DNA of 64,000 bases from Flavobacteriaceae bacterium GSB9 (lineage in GTDB: Bacteria; Bacteroidota; Bacteroidia; Flavobacteriales; Flavobacteriaceae): contig CP062007.1 of assembly GCA_022749295.1 (NCBI GenBank), forward strand, positions 1,798,001-1,862,000. Reading direction: 5' to 3'. Below the pieces are notes generated by a model. That model made no database searches. It was not told the origin of the DNA and saw nothing but the letters and a program-made list of their open reading frames with translations. Below are positions 50,646 to 59,031 of the stretch, in pieces. The position numbers and the translations under genes were made by a program. Position 1 is the first letter of the stretch, and the number at the start of each line of letters is the position of its first letter.

Positions 50646-51180
50646 ACTACTAAAAATCGCTTTTGTTTTATTGCTTTTTAGCTGTAAAACACCCGAAGCG
50701 CGACGCCCCATTTCTGTAAAATCGGGCTCTTTTATTGATGCTTCGGTTGAGCGTAACAAAAAACTGAACGCCAAAGAGCAAGCCTCTATCGAAAAACTGT
50801 TAAAACAGCAACAACAAGAGTATTTTGCTTCAGAAAGCGGATTTTGGTACTATTACAATACCAAAATTGAAAACGACACCTTAAACACACCAGAATTTGG
50901 AGACATTGTAGATTTTAACTACGATGTAAAATCGCTTAGCGGAACTGTTATTTATTCTGCCGAAGACCTAAAAACCCAGCGTTATGCCATGGATAAAGAA
51001 GAAATTTTCACAGGGCTTCGTGAAGGGTTAAAGCTTATGAAAACGGGCGAAACCGTTACTTTTTTATTTCCGTCACAAAAAGCATATGGCTACTATGGTG
51101 ATGAAAACCGAATAGGCAGCAATGTTCCCTTAATATGTAAAGTTACCGTTAACTCAATTACCTCCAATCAAACCAATTAA
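50635..51180 (+). CDS. gldI: Gliding motility-associated peptidyl-prolyl isomerase lipoprotein GldI
   Basis: 181-residue lipoprotein (lipobox LLFSC, Cys17 if the first of two adjacent ATGs is used) with an N-terminal helical linker and an FKBP-type PPIase domain (about 80-178): FGDIVDFNYDVKSLSGTVIYSAED, then GLREGLKLMKTGETVTFLFPSQKAYGYYGDENRIGSNVPLICKVTV. GldI is needed for gliding in Flavobacterium johnsoniae and helps fold envelope motility or secretion proteins. It begins inside the nrnA end and is followed one base later by another prolyl-isomerase lipoprotein. Gliding itself is not proven by this gene alone. Confidence 0.9.
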   Translation: MMNKLLKIAFVLLLFSCKTPEARRPISVKSGSFIDASVERNKKLNAKEQASIEKLLKQQQQEYFASESGFWYYYNTKIENDTLNTPEFGDIVDFNYDVKSLSGTVIYSAEDLKTQRYAMDKEEIFTGLREGLKLMKTGETVTFLFPSQKAYGYYGDENRIGSNVPLICKVTVNSITSNQTN

Positions 51181-51181
51181 A

Positions 51182-52324
51182 ATGACAAATTGCAGTTTTG
51201 TTTGTAAAGTTTTATTGCTCAGTTTAATTATTCAATTCATATCTTGCAAAGCGCCCTACCCCGAACTTGAAGACGGTATGTATGCCGAATTCACCACAAA
51301 CAAAGGGATTATGGTGGCTAAGCTCGAACAGGAAAAAACACCTACTACTGTGGCCAATTTTGTATCATTGGCCGAAGGCACTAACGAGTTGGTTAGCGAT
51401 TCGTATAAAAACAAAAAGTTTTACAATGGCTTGAGCTTCCATCGTGTTGTTCCCGATTTTATGATTCAAGGAGGCGACCCTAACGGCGATGGATCTGGCA
51501 ACCCGGGTTACCGTTTTGATGATGAGTTTACTCCCAGTTTAAAACACAACAAAAAAGGTATTTTGGCCATGGCCAACTCTGGTTATGGCACCAACGGGAG
51601 TCAATTTTACATTACCCATAAAGCCACACCATGGTTAGATGCATACGACGACGAAGGTTTTCTGAAAAATTGCGAAGATAGACGCGTAAGTTGCCATACC
51701 GTTTTTGGCGAAGTAGTTTTGGGGCTTGAAGTTATCGACTCTATTAAACAGAACGACACCATACAAGAAATAAAAATCATTCGAAAAGGGAAAGTTGCCA
51801 AAAACTTTGATGCCCCCGAGGTTTTTAAAAACCACTTTGTTGAAGCCGAACGCCTTGAAAAAGAAAAAAAGGCCAAGGCAGAAGCCATTTTAAACAAAAC
51901 AAAAAAGAAGTTCGAGGAACAAAAGGCAAAATCTACAACTCTTGAATCGGGCTTACAGTACTTTGTTTCCAAAAAAGGTACCGGTGAAAAACTACCCGAA
52001 GATGCCGAAGTTCTGGTCCATTATGCTGTTTATTTTGAGAATGGAAAATTATTAGAAACCAGCAATCTCGAAACTGCCGAAGCTCTCGATGCCGTTAACC
52101 CCCGCCGTAAAGCCATGGACCGTTACCAACCCATTACTGCACAGATTGGCCCCGACGCCGGCATGATTCCTGGTTTTAAAGAGGGACTGAAGCAGCTCCA
52201 TGTAGGCGATAAAGCTACATTGTTTGTGCCATACCATCTAGCTTATGGCGAATCGGGCACACGTGGTATTCCAGGAAAGTCTAACCTTATTTTTGAAGTT
52301 GAAATTATAGAACTTCTTAAATAA
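51182..52324 (+). CDS. Cyclophilin-FKBP fusion peptidyl-prolyl isomerase lipoprotein
   Basis: 380 residues joining two unrelated prolyl-isomerase folds. The signal with lipobox ISC at Cys22 is followed by a cyclophilin domain (about 30-205): YAEFTTNKGIMVAKLEQEKTPTTVANFVSLAEG, FHRVVPDFMIQGGDPNGDGSGNPGYRFDDEF and GSQFYITHKATPWLD. A Lys/Glu-rich linker (about 215-250) leads to an FKBP domain (about 255-380): TLESGLQYFVSKKGTGEKL, MIPGFKEGLKQLHVGDKATLFVPYHLAYGESGTRGIPGKSNLIFEVEI. The surface or periplasmic lipoprotein should catalyse proline isomerisation of secreted proteins. It directly follows gldI, making a three-domain prolyl-isomerase block before lgt. Confidence 0.93.
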   Translation: MTNCSFVCKVLLLSLIIQFISCKAPYPELEDGMYAEFTTNKGIMVAKLEQEKTPTTVANFVSLAEGTNELVSDSYKNKKFYNGLSFHRVVPDFMIQGGDPNGDGSGNPGYRFDDEFTPSLKHNKKGILAMANSGYGTNGSQFYITHKATPWLDAYDDEGFLKNCEDRRVSCHTVFGEVVLGLEVIDSIKQNDTIQEIKIIRKGKVAKNFDAPEVFKNHFVEAERLEKEKKAKAEAILNKTKKKFEEQKAKSTTLESGLQYFVSKKGTGEKLPEDAEVLVHYAVYFENGKLLETSNLETAEALDAVNPRRKAMDRYQPITAQIGPDAGMIPGFKEGLKQLHVGDKATLFVPYHLAYGESGTRGIPGKSNLIFEVEIIELLK

Positions 52325-52379
52325 ACTTTAACAGAAAACCCATTGCAATCCGTTATATTTACGGTGTAAAATAAGACAT

Positions 52380-53303
52380 ATGCAACTTTTAAAATTCGAT
52401 TGGAACCCCATAACGGGCATTGACATTGCCGGAAATTTTAAACTTCACTTTTATAGCCTAATGTGGGTGATTGCCTTTATTCTTGGTTGGTATATCATGA
52501 AACGCATCTTTACCAAAGAAAAAGTGTCTTTAGATTATCTAGACCCGCTTTTTATTTACACCGTTTTGGCCACGATGTTAGGTGCCAGATTAGGGCATGT
52601 ATTGTTTTATCAATCAGAATTAATTACTAAAGATTTTTTTAGCATATTCCTGCCGTTTAAATTTGAAGGCGGGTTTGAGTTTACCGGGTTTCAAGGGTTA
52701 GCTAGCCACGGTGCTGCCATAGGCATTATTATTGGTATGTATCTGTACCGACGAAAATACAAGTACAAATCGCTCCTTTGGATTTTAGATCGCGTAGTGA
52801 TTTCTGTGGCTTCAGGTGCTATTTTTATAAGGATTGGGAATTTTATCAATTCAGAGATTATAGGCAAAGAATCTGGCGATTTCCCTCTAGGCGTTCGGTT
52901 TATCCAAGATTTCTACAATAAATACGATGCTATGCGCATGGCAGGCACCAAAAATGTACAAAAAGCCTATGATGCGATTGCAGCAAACCCAGAACTTGTG
53001 GAGCAAGTGCCCTACCGCCATCCTGCACAGCTATACGAATCGTTTTGCTATATTTTTGTATTCTTAATTTTATGGTATTTCTATTCTAAAACCGAAAAAA
53101 AGAACCAAACCGGCTTTTTGTTTGGGCTGTTTTTAATTCTCCTTTGGACCATTCGCTTTTTTGTGGAGTTTGTAAAAGAGCCCCAAGGCGACGAGTACAT
53201 CAATTGGTTTGGACTCAATACCGGGCAATGGCTAAGTATCCCATTCATCCTAATAGGCCTTTATTTTATGTTTATTTACAAGCCCAAAACCAAAGTAAAA
53301 TAA
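52380..53303 (+). CDS. lgt: Phosphatidylglycerol:prolipoprotein diacylglyceryl transferase
   Basis: Adds diacylglycerol to the lipobox cysteine of prolipoproteins, the first step of lipoprotein maturation in the inner membrane. The 307-residue protein has several membrane segments and the family motifs: LGARLGHVLFYQ near 63-74, FQGLASHGAAIGIIIGMYLYRRK near 102-124, and IFIRIGNFINSEIIGKESG near 150-168 (signature Gly/Asn/Glu). RHPAQLYESFCY near 219-230 completes it. Its position after two lipoprotein genes and before the DUF192 lipoprotein is apt but probably not functional coupling. Confidence 0.95.
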   Translation: MQLLKFDWNPITGIDIAGNFKLHFYSLMWVIAFILGWYIMKRIFTKEKVSLDYLDPLFIYTVLATMLGARLGHVLFYQSELITKDFFSIFLPFKFEGGFEFTGFQGLASHGAAIGIIIGMYLYRRKYKYKSLLWILDRVVISVASGAIFIRIGNFINSEIIGKESGDFPLGVRFIQDFYNKYDAMRMAGTKNVQKAYDAIAANPELVEQVPYRHPAQLYESFCYIFVFLILWYFYSKTEKKNQTGFLFGLFLILLWTIRFFVEFVKEPQGDEYINWFGLNTGQWLSIPFILIGLYFMFIYKPKTKVK

Positions 53304-53304
53304 C

Positions 53305-53781
53305 ATGGTTTTAAAACGCTTGCTATTACTGGTTTCAGTTGGTTTTTTAATCGTTTTATCGGGGTGTAAAAACGAAAAGAAAACCATCAAACAAACCGAA
53401 GTAGCCTTTAAAAAAGAAGGTGAGCTCATCATTTATAAGGCCGAAGACTCAACAACAGTAACTTTAGATATTGAAATTGCCGATACTGAGTTTGACCGCG
53501 AAACCGGACTTATGTACCGCAACAGCATGAAAAACACACAGGGTATGCTATTTGTCTTTGACGACGAACGCCCAAGGTATTTTTATATGAAAAATACCCA
53601 AATACCGCTTGATCTAGTTTATGTTGGCGCTGATAAAAAAATTGTGAGCTTCCAAAAAAACGCCAAACCTTATGACGAGTCGTCGTTACCCTCTAATGAA
53701 CCTGCGCAGTATGTTTTAGAAGTCAATGCAGGGCTTGCCGACACTTGGCATCTAAAGATTGGAGACAGTTTAGGGTTTTAA
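53305..53781 (+). CDS. DUF192 lipoprotein
   Basis: 158 residues. The signal MVLKRLLLLVSVGFLIVLSGC carries a lipobox (Cys21). The DUF192 core (about 45-157) has DIEIADTEFDRETGLMYRNSMKNTQGMLFVFDDERPRYFYMKNTQIPLDLVYVGADKKIVSFQKNAKP, with the LMYR and YFYMKNT signatures of the family. In haloarchaea and bacteria DUF192 proteins are small secreted or membrane-anchored beta-rich proteins of unknown function. It starts one base after the lgt stop, so it is in the same transcript. Confidence 0.88.
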   Translation: MVLKRLLLLVSVGFLIVLSGCKNEKKTIKQTEVAFKKEGELIIYKAEDSTTVTLDIEIADTEFDRETGLMYRNSMKNTQGMLFVFDDERPRYFYMKNTQIPLDLVYVGADKKIVSFQKNAKPYDESSLPSNEPAQYVLEVNAGLADTWHLKIGDSLGF

Positions 53782-53859
53782 GATTATCTTTCTTGGTTTT
53801 GTAAAAATTTTCGCTATATTGGTTGGGTTCAATTATAAGATCGGAATAAATATAATGTA

Positions 53860-53899
53860 GATAAACGCAATTGCGCTTATCCAATTGTTTTGTACAATT
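53860..53899. repeat. Two adjacent short inverted repeats upstream of the unknown gene
   Basis: GATAAACGC (53860-53868) and GCGCTTATC (53873-53881) form an imperfect palindrome with one mismatch and an AATT centre. Immediately after, AATTGT (53883-53888) and ACAATT (53894-53899) form another. They end five bases before the start codon at 53904. They could be operator sites or mRNA hairpins around the ribosome-binding region; nothing else is known. Confidence 0.45.
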
Positions 53900-53903
53900 A
53901 GAT

Positions 53904-54668
53904 ATGAACCAAATAGCAAAAAATCTTTTAAGTGTATATAATGACCCTCGCTTTAATGAGGAAAAAGATAATTTGGTTGTAATTTTTGAAAAAGTTTTTG
54001 ACCTATTTATCTCGGAACACTATGACGACGAATACAACACATTATTTTGTAGTATACATAACAACTTTCAAAAAGGACACAATTGTGTAGCTTGCAACTT
54101 AAATGATAGTAATCTTCGTATTGAGAATTTTTTGATTCAACATAGAAGCTTTAAGGATATAAACTTAACTTTCACAAGCTTTATACTATTATTATACTTA
54201 CAGGTTGAATCGATATATGAATATTTTGATTTAATTCAACTCCAAGAATCGTACAAACTCAAACATTTTAAAATTTTTCAAGATGTGAAACGATGGGCTA
54301 ATTTTCTAAAGCACCCTAAATCTTTTATGCTTGTTCATCATCCAAAATGGACTTTTGAAGGAAGAAAAATTAAAAATGAAGAAGATGACAATTTGGTTGC
54401 CGAAAAAATAAAGAGGTCAAATCCAACAATTGACACCGATTTTGTAAACGAATTTTATTCAGGAGACAGAAAAAACAGAGAGTTATATAAAAAGTTAAAT
54501 AAAAAGGAAAAAGTTCTTATCTGTTTTCCTGACCCAATAAAATTAATAAAAGAATTTACTGAAGCTCAAAGAAAATTTGTTGATGTTATCTCTAACAATG
54601 AAATCATAAGAGATTTATTAGACAACAAAACTACAATAGAGAATCATTTCACTGAGAATGAGAACTAA
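53904..54668 (+). CDS. Hypothetical protein with a Cys/His cluster
   Basis: 254 residues from the ATG at 53904; no recognised family. The frame can extend to a TTG at 53871, but the palindromes lie there. Cys49, His52, His59, Cys61 and Cys64 (CSIHN then GHNCVACN) form a zinc-ligand-like cluster. The rest is alpha-helical and charged, with FTSFILLLYLQVESIYEYFDLIQLQE near 94-119, KHPKSFMLVHHPKWTFEGRK near 148-167 and no signal peptide, so it is cytoplasmic. The gene is isolated, is A/T rich compared with its neighbours and is followed directly by an attC-like folded sequence, which suggests a recently acquired cassette. Confidence 0.7.
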   Translation: MNQIAKNLLSVYNDPRFNEEKDNLVVIFEKVFDLFISEHYDDEYNTLFCSIHNNFQKGHNCVACNLNDSNLRIENFLIQHRSFKDINLTFTSFILLLYLQVESIYEYFDLIQLQESYKLKHFKIFQDVKRWANFLKHPKSFMLVHHPKWTFEGRKIKNEEDDNLVAEKIKRSNPTIDTDFVNEFYSGDRKNRELYKKLNKKEKVLICFPDPIKLIKEFTEAQRKFVDVISNNEIIRDLLDNKTTIENHFTENEN

Positions 54669-54679
54669 AAAACTGTACA

Positions 54680-54775
54680 CAACACCGGCTATAGTTCATT
54701 GCTTCTGACTTTCCTCTCGGAAAGTCCTCGCAAATTTGCTATCTTCGGTTTACGGCGGAACCATAGCCCAACTGT
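54680..54775. repeat. attC-like imperfect inverted repeat (candidate integron recombination site)
   Basis: Outer arms GGCTATAGTTC (54686-54696) and GAACCATAGCC (54757-54767) pair at 10 of 11 positions. Inside lie a perfect hairpin, GACTTTCC (54706-54713) with GGAAAGTC (54718-54725) and loop TCTC, and a palindrome GCAAATTTGC (54729-54738). The whole folds into a nested structure and starts 12 bases after the stop of the unknown gene. The size (about 100 bases) and position behind a gene resemble an integron attC site. The motif at its right edge (AACTGTTATAGG) is not a canonical RYYYAAC/GTTRRRY pair. No integrase is in the window, and I saw only one copy. Confidence 0.45.
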
Positions 54776-54801
54776 TATAGGTTATTTAAAAACTAAACGC
54801 A

Positions 54802-55341
54802 ATGAAAGATTTTAAAACGATTTCATTTTTAATAATCTTATGTTTTACAAGTTGCAAACAACATAACTCTTCAATAAAAAATAATGAAGCGGATACAATT
54901 ACTGCGAGCATAAATATGGAAAATCAACAATTTGTTGGTTCCTGGGAATTACTGGAATGGACTATCGAGTCAAAAGATGGAAAAAAAGAATTTCCTTTCG
55001 GAGCGGACGCAATAGGGCAAATAAATTATGAAAGCAATGGAAATATGTCAGTAATGATTATGAAAAACAATAGGCCTCAATTTCTTTCAGAGGACCCCCT
55101 TCAAGGCCAATCAGATGAAGTTGTTGTTGCTTTTAATGGATTTATTGCTTACTCAGGAAATTATGAAGTGAATCTTAATTCGAAACAAGTAGTCCATCAA
55201 ATTAAAATAAGTTCGTTCCCGAATTGGGTTGGCCAAAATCAAATAAGAAAATTTGAATTCAACGAAGATAAAATGACCTTAAGTACTGATTTTATTGGCT
55301 CAAACAAACATAAATTGGTATGGAGAAAAATTGACTTCTAA
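54802..55341 (+). CDS. Lipocalin-like domain lipoprotein
   Basis: 179 residues. The signal MKDFKTISFLIILCFTSC has a lipobox Cys18, so it is a lipoprotein. The mature domain (about 45-175) opens with FVGSWELLEWTIESKDGKKEFPFGADAIGQINYESNGNMSVMIMKNNRPQF and continues with GFIAYSGNYEVNLNSKQVVHQIKISSFPNW and LVWRKIDF. This is the lipocalin_5-type barrel, an 8-stranded small-molecule binder. It comes directly after the attC-like element and is followed by a second small lipoprotein, in a patch of accessory character. The ligand is unknown. Confidence 0.82.
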   Translation: MKDFKTISFLIILCFTSCKQHNSSIKNNEADTITASINMENQQFVGSWELLEWTIESKDGKKEFPFGADAIGQINYESNGNMSVMIMKNNRPQFLSEDPLQGQSDEVVVAFNGFIAYSGNYEVNLNSKQVVHQIKISSFPNWVGQNQIRKFEFNEDKMTLSTDFIGSNKHKLVWRKIDF

Positions 55342-55422
55342 TTAAAAACCTATAAAATTGTATAAATTGCATTAAAACGCATTTTATACTTACCGTTAAA
55401 AATTAAAAACCAAACAACAAGC

Positions 55423-55893
55423 ATGAAAAAACTGAAAGTTTTTATCGGATTTTTAATTGGATTTGTGATTTTCTCCTGTTCATCTGAAAGCAATGATCAA
55501 TCACAACAATTAGCCAAAGAAGAATTACTTGTTCAGGGAAGCCCTTGGACTTTTGAACATTATAAAATGATTAACTTGATTGATGCCGGAAACTCTACGA
55601 TGACTCAGCAAGAAATAGAAACAAAAACCAATCTAGATGTTTCAGGAAATCAAATAAGCTTCTCTCAAAATGGGACGGGTTTTACTTCAATAAACGGGAA
55701 TACCGAATCGATTTGGGAATGGGAAATTATAAAGCAAAACCAACTAAAAATAATTTTCTGTGAAGACGAGTTTGAAATATATGACAATCTTACTGTTAGT
55801 TCAAACGAATTAATGATAGTATATGAAGCGGCAACTTACGATCCAGATGCAGAATACGAAGTATTGCACAACGGAAAGTACTTTTATAATTAA
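55423..55893 (+). CDS. Small lipoprotein, unknown function, lipocalin-like
   Basis: 156 residues. Signal MKKLKVFIGFLIGFVIFSC with lipobox Cys19. The mature part has SPWTFEHYKMINLIDAGNSTMTQQEIETKTN, an IWEWEIIKQNQLKIIFCEDEFEIYD beta segment, and one cysteine in the latter; the pattern resembles the small Bacteroidota lipocalin-like lipoproteins. No specific family is recognised. It is separated from the preceding lipoprotein gene by 81 bases containing an imperfect palindrome (about 55358-55387). Probably periplasmic or outer-membrane anchored. Confidence 0.65.
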   Translation: MKKLKVFIGFLIGFVIFSCSSESNDQSQQLAKEELLVQGSPWTFEHYKMINLIDAGNSTMTQQEIETKTNLDVSGNQISFSQNGTGFTSINGNTESIWEWEIIKQNQLKIIFCEDEFEIYDNLTVSSNELMIVYEAATYDPDAEYEVLHNGKYFYN

Positions 55894-55936
55894 AAAAAGT
55901 TATACAGTTACTTGTTAATGTATTGCTACTACATAA

Positions 55937-56536
55937 TCATTCACTTCGTTTTGGCTTATACATCACAATAATTTGGATAACAATAGCCAGAAAAACCAAA
56001 ATATAAATTTCAATTTGGGTAAATAATTCTACGGTATCGAGCGCTCTTTTGGTGATAGACATTTGGCGCTTACCCTCTGTAATTTGGATATCAGAGAGTA
56101 CTTGTAAATTTCCATTTATTTCAGCAACACGTTTCGTAACTCTATTTTTATCAGTAAAACTGGAATTTACAAAAGACGCCTCCTCTTCCTTTAAAGCTTT
56201 AAAATTTTCTTTTAAAGTATCAAACACATCACCTTCCTCAAGCGTAAGTTTGGTGGTCTCAAAAGTGCTAATCAATCCTTGAATCGCTTGGTTCACTTTT
56301 GCATTTTGACCTTTATAAAACACGCTATCGGGCAGCACTAAAGCCAGTTCTTTTTCCTGTACGGCCTGCGACATTTCAAAAATTAGGTCCTTGGCTATTA
56401 ATCGGTCTTCATAAATGGTTTCTACCGATTCTTTTACTCTAACAAAATTGTTTCTGTCTATTAAATTGGTGGCCACAATTAAAACGAAAACCATCAGAAT
56501 ACCCAAAACCCATTTAATTTTATTATAAAACGTCAT
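55937..56536 (-). CDS. MCP four-helix-bundle domain protein with two membrane segments
   Basis: 199 residues. Two transmembrane helices (about 8-26 and 173-193) flank a periplasmic four-helix bundle of the type that forms the ligand-binding part of methyl-accepting chemotaxis proteins (4HB_MCP_1). IYEDRLIAKDLIFEMSQAV and EGDVFDTLKENFKALKEEEASF are parts of its helices. No HAMP or signalling domain follows; the protein stops after a short basic tail MYKPKRSE. It may be a sensory half-protein or a partner in trans. It lies upstream of nothing else on the strand except the TonB-type barrel, 69 bases away. Confidence 0.75.
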   Translation of the reverse strand: MTFYNKIKWVLGILMVFVLIVATNLIDRNNFVRVKESVETIYEDRLIAKDLIFEMSQAVQEKELALVLPDSVFYKGQNAKVNQAIQGLISTFETTKLTLEEGDVFDTLKENFKALKEEEASFVNSSFTDKNRVTKRVAEINGNLQVLSDIQITEGKRQMSITKRALDTVELFTQIEIYILVFLAIVIQIIVMYKPKRSE

Positions 56537-56604
56537 AACAATACTTTTTTTTTATAATTAGTTACAAAGATAGCGACTTGTAAAATAATGTTTTACCAAA
56601 GGAA

Positions 56605-58977
56605 TCAATGCCGTCTTCCTCCACTATACTCCATGGCTTCACCCTTTCCAAAACCGTAGCTAAAGCCAAGACTCACAAAACGCCCACGAGTGCTTTTTGA
56701 AAAATTTGTAAAACTGCTTTGAGTTGTAAAACTCTCGAAATATCGCGTCGCGAACACATCACGAACACCAAAGCTAAAAACGCCTTTTCCATCAAAAATT
56801 TTCTTTCTTAAGCCGATATCTAAAAAAGCTATATCACTATTATTACCCTGCACCGTTTTATATTCCGATTGATAATTTCCGGTGGCTTCAAAATCTATAC
56901 TGGCAGGCAACTTGAATTTTGCCATAAGTTTAGAACTCCATTGGTCGCCTTTAAAATCGAATACCTGAGATTCAAAAGTACCTTCCCGATTAAAACTGTT
57001 ATAGTTAAAATCTACATTAAAAGTTAACCAATTAACAGGCGAGTATTTGGTATTAAACTCGATACCTAGCGTGCTATTGGTTCCTATATTTTCGGGCCTG
57101 GTGGTATTTACATTGTTTTCGGCTGTTGTGATGCGCTCAATCATATCGGTAGTATAACGATGGTATACCCCAAAGTTTAAAGAAGTTTCCCCAACATCTA
57201 AAATAGTGGTTAGCTCGTAGGAATCGGTAAATTCTGGTATCAGCTCTGGGTTTCCTTGGCGGATACTGAAACTATTCCTGATATTGAAAAACGGATTTAA
57301 ATCCCACAGACGCGGCCTATAAATACGTTTGGAATAACCTGCTTGCAAAGATAAGACTTCAGAAAATTTATAAGACGTATGCACGCTGGGAAACAAGTTT
57401 GTATAATTTTGGTCGTTACGTTCATCTGTATTTTCTAAAAGTGTTTTTAAATCGGTTTGTTCTAAACGTAAACCGCCTTTTACCCCCCACTTTTCACCTT
57501 CGTAGGCAGCCGAAAAATAGGCGCCAAATACTTTTTGGTCGTAATTAAAAATATTGGTCAGCCCAGTATCGGTAACAAATTCACCGTTTATCCAATTTTC
57601 AACTTCGTAATCGTTGTTTACATCGGTCATAACATATTGCGCCCCTGTTTCAACACTCCATTGTTCTGAAAAAGGCTTCATATAGTCCAATTTAAAGGTA
57701 AAGTTATCTTCAGCAAAATCGGTACGCGTACGTTGCGAACCATCACGGTTTTCGCCGGAAACACTAACATCGTCAAACAACGAACTTAAGTCTTTAGCAA
57801 ACGACCTTCCTGTTGCGCTAAACAACAAATCGTGGTCGTCGTGGTCATCAAAATCCTTTTTATAAACCAGCTCATATTGCCATTTAGGATTTGTGGCTTC
57901 GGTAGTTTCTGAGCGGTTCCATTCAGACACTAATACATTGTTTTCGTCGTAAAGCTGAAAATTAAAATTTGAAGGTTGGTCTTCCACTTCGTAGGCAAAA
58001 TTCCCTGAAAGGGTTATTACGTTGTTGGGGTTTAAATAGTAGTCTGTACCTAAGGTAATGTTATAGAATTTTTCGTTTCTATAATCGGTTCCTGTGTTAT
58101 AAAGTGTGGTATCGTTTTCTATATCGATATTGATGTTTTCGCTATCGCGCGGATAACTTCTGCGCCCCAAACCGAGTTGTGTAAAGAGATTAAATTTTTC
58201 AGACCGACGGTTTAAGCTCACCCCAACACTATGGTTATCGGGCACACCGGTATTTAAACTTACCGACCCATTCAAGCCTTTTCGTTCTTCTTTTTTTATG
58301 ATGATATTGATAATACCCGACGTACCCTCAGCATCGTATTTAGCCGATGGATTTGTAATCACTTCGATGCTTTCAATCATATCGGCCGTTATACTTCCCA
58401 AGGCGCCTCCATCATCGGTTAAAATAGAAGGTTTACCGTTTATAAGCACTTGAACGCCCGAATTACCGCGAAGACTAATAACACCTTCAATGTTTACATT
58501 TACCGACGGTACATTGTTAAGCACCTCTAGGGCACTTGCACCCGTGCTGGCAATATCTTTACCAACGTTAAAAACCCGCTTATCGAGTTTAAATTCGGTG
58601 CGGGACACTTCGGCCTGTACAACAACCTCATCGAGTTGGGCCGCATCTTCGGCTAACGTTATCGTGCCTAAATTGATGGTATTATTATTAATTTGAAATT
58701 CTCGAAAACTCTTGGTTACAAAGCCTATAAAACTCACTTTAATATAAAAATTAGTGGCTTCAGTTTCTAAAACAAAATCACCAGTTTCTGTTGTAGTGGT
58801 TCCCGAAATAGGATTATCGGTTTCGTTATCGGCTATCATTACGGTAGCATAAGCCAAAGGTTGGCTTGTAGTTTGTTCGATTACCCTGCCCTTAATTTTG
58901 GTCTGTGCAGCACCTACTAAGCACCAAATGAACAGTATTCCAAACCACGTTATTTTATAATTCTTCTTTTGATTCAT
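56605..58977 (-). CDS. TonB-dependent receptor-like outer membrane beta-barrel protein
   Basis: 790 residues. Signal peptide (about 1-24, ending GAAQ), then a carboxypeptidase regulatory-like domain (KIKGRVIEQTTSQPLAYATVMIADN) and a plug (about 120-230: LDKRVFNVGKDIASTGASALEVLNNVPSVNVNIEGVISLRGNSGVQVLINGKPS). A large barrel with the family-typical RIYRPRLWDLNPFFNIRNSFSIRQGNPELIPEFTDSYEL and the end FGVRDVFATRYFE follows. This is the Bacteroidota 'outer membrane beta-barrel family' (TBDR-like, with degenerate end). The last residues are EYSGGRRH. No SusD partner. A promoter-like site is at 59002-59031. The substrate is unknown. Confidence 0.88.
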   Translation of the reverse strand: MNQKKNYKITWFGILFIWCLVGAAQTKIKGRVIEQTTSQPLAYATVMIADNETDNPISGTTTTETGDFVLETEATNFYIKVSFIGFVTKSFREFQINNNTINLGTITLAEDAAQLDEVVVQAEVSRTEFKLDKRVFNVGKDIASTGASALEVLNNVPSVNVNIEGVISLRGNSGVQVLINGKPSILTDDGGALGSITADMIESIEVITNPSAKYDAEGTSGIINIIIKKEERKGLNGSVSLNTGVPDNHSVGVSLNRRSEKFNLFTQLGLGRRSYPRDSENINIDIENDTTLYNTGTDYRNEKFYNITLGTDYYLNPNNVITLSGNFAYEVEDQPSNFNFQLYDENNVLVSEWNRSETTEATNPKWQYELVYKKDFDDHDDHDLLFSATGRSFAKDLSSLFDDVSVSGENRDGSQRTRTDFAEDNFTFKLDYMKPFSEQWSVETGAQYVMTDVNNDYEVENWINGEFVTDTGLTNIFNYDQKVFGAYFSAAYEGEKWGVKGGLRLEQTDLKTLLENTDERNDQNYTNLFPSVHTSYKFSEVLSLQAGYSKRIYRPRLWDLNPFFNIRNSFSIRQGNPELIPEFTDSYELTTILDVGETSLNFGVYHRYTTDMIERITTAENNVNTTRPENIGTNSTLGIEFNTKYSPVNWLTFNVDFNYNSFNREGTFESQVFDFKGDQWSSKLMAKFKLPASIDFEATGNYQSEYKTVQGNNSDIAFLDIGLRKKIFDGKGVFSFGVRDVFATRYFESFTTQSSFTNFSKSTRGRFVSLGFSYGFGKGEAMEYSGGRRH

Positions 58978-59001
58978 ATAAAAAAATTAGCTTAAAGATC
59001 T

Positions 59002-59031
59002 TAAATTTATTTATTTATGAGGTATAACAAA
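59002..59031 (-). promoter_or_regulatory. Possible promoter of the TonB-type barrel gene
   Basis: Minus strand: TTTG (59031-59028), 18 bases, then TAAATTTA (59009-59002), which matches TAnnTTTG except for the last base. The start would be about 20 bases before the ATG at 58977. Confidence 0.45.

Noticed and set aside
55358-55387. Imperfect 30-base palindrome between the two small lipoprotein genes as a terminator
   Set aside because: No T-run follows on either strand and the pairing is weak; it is mentioned only as context.
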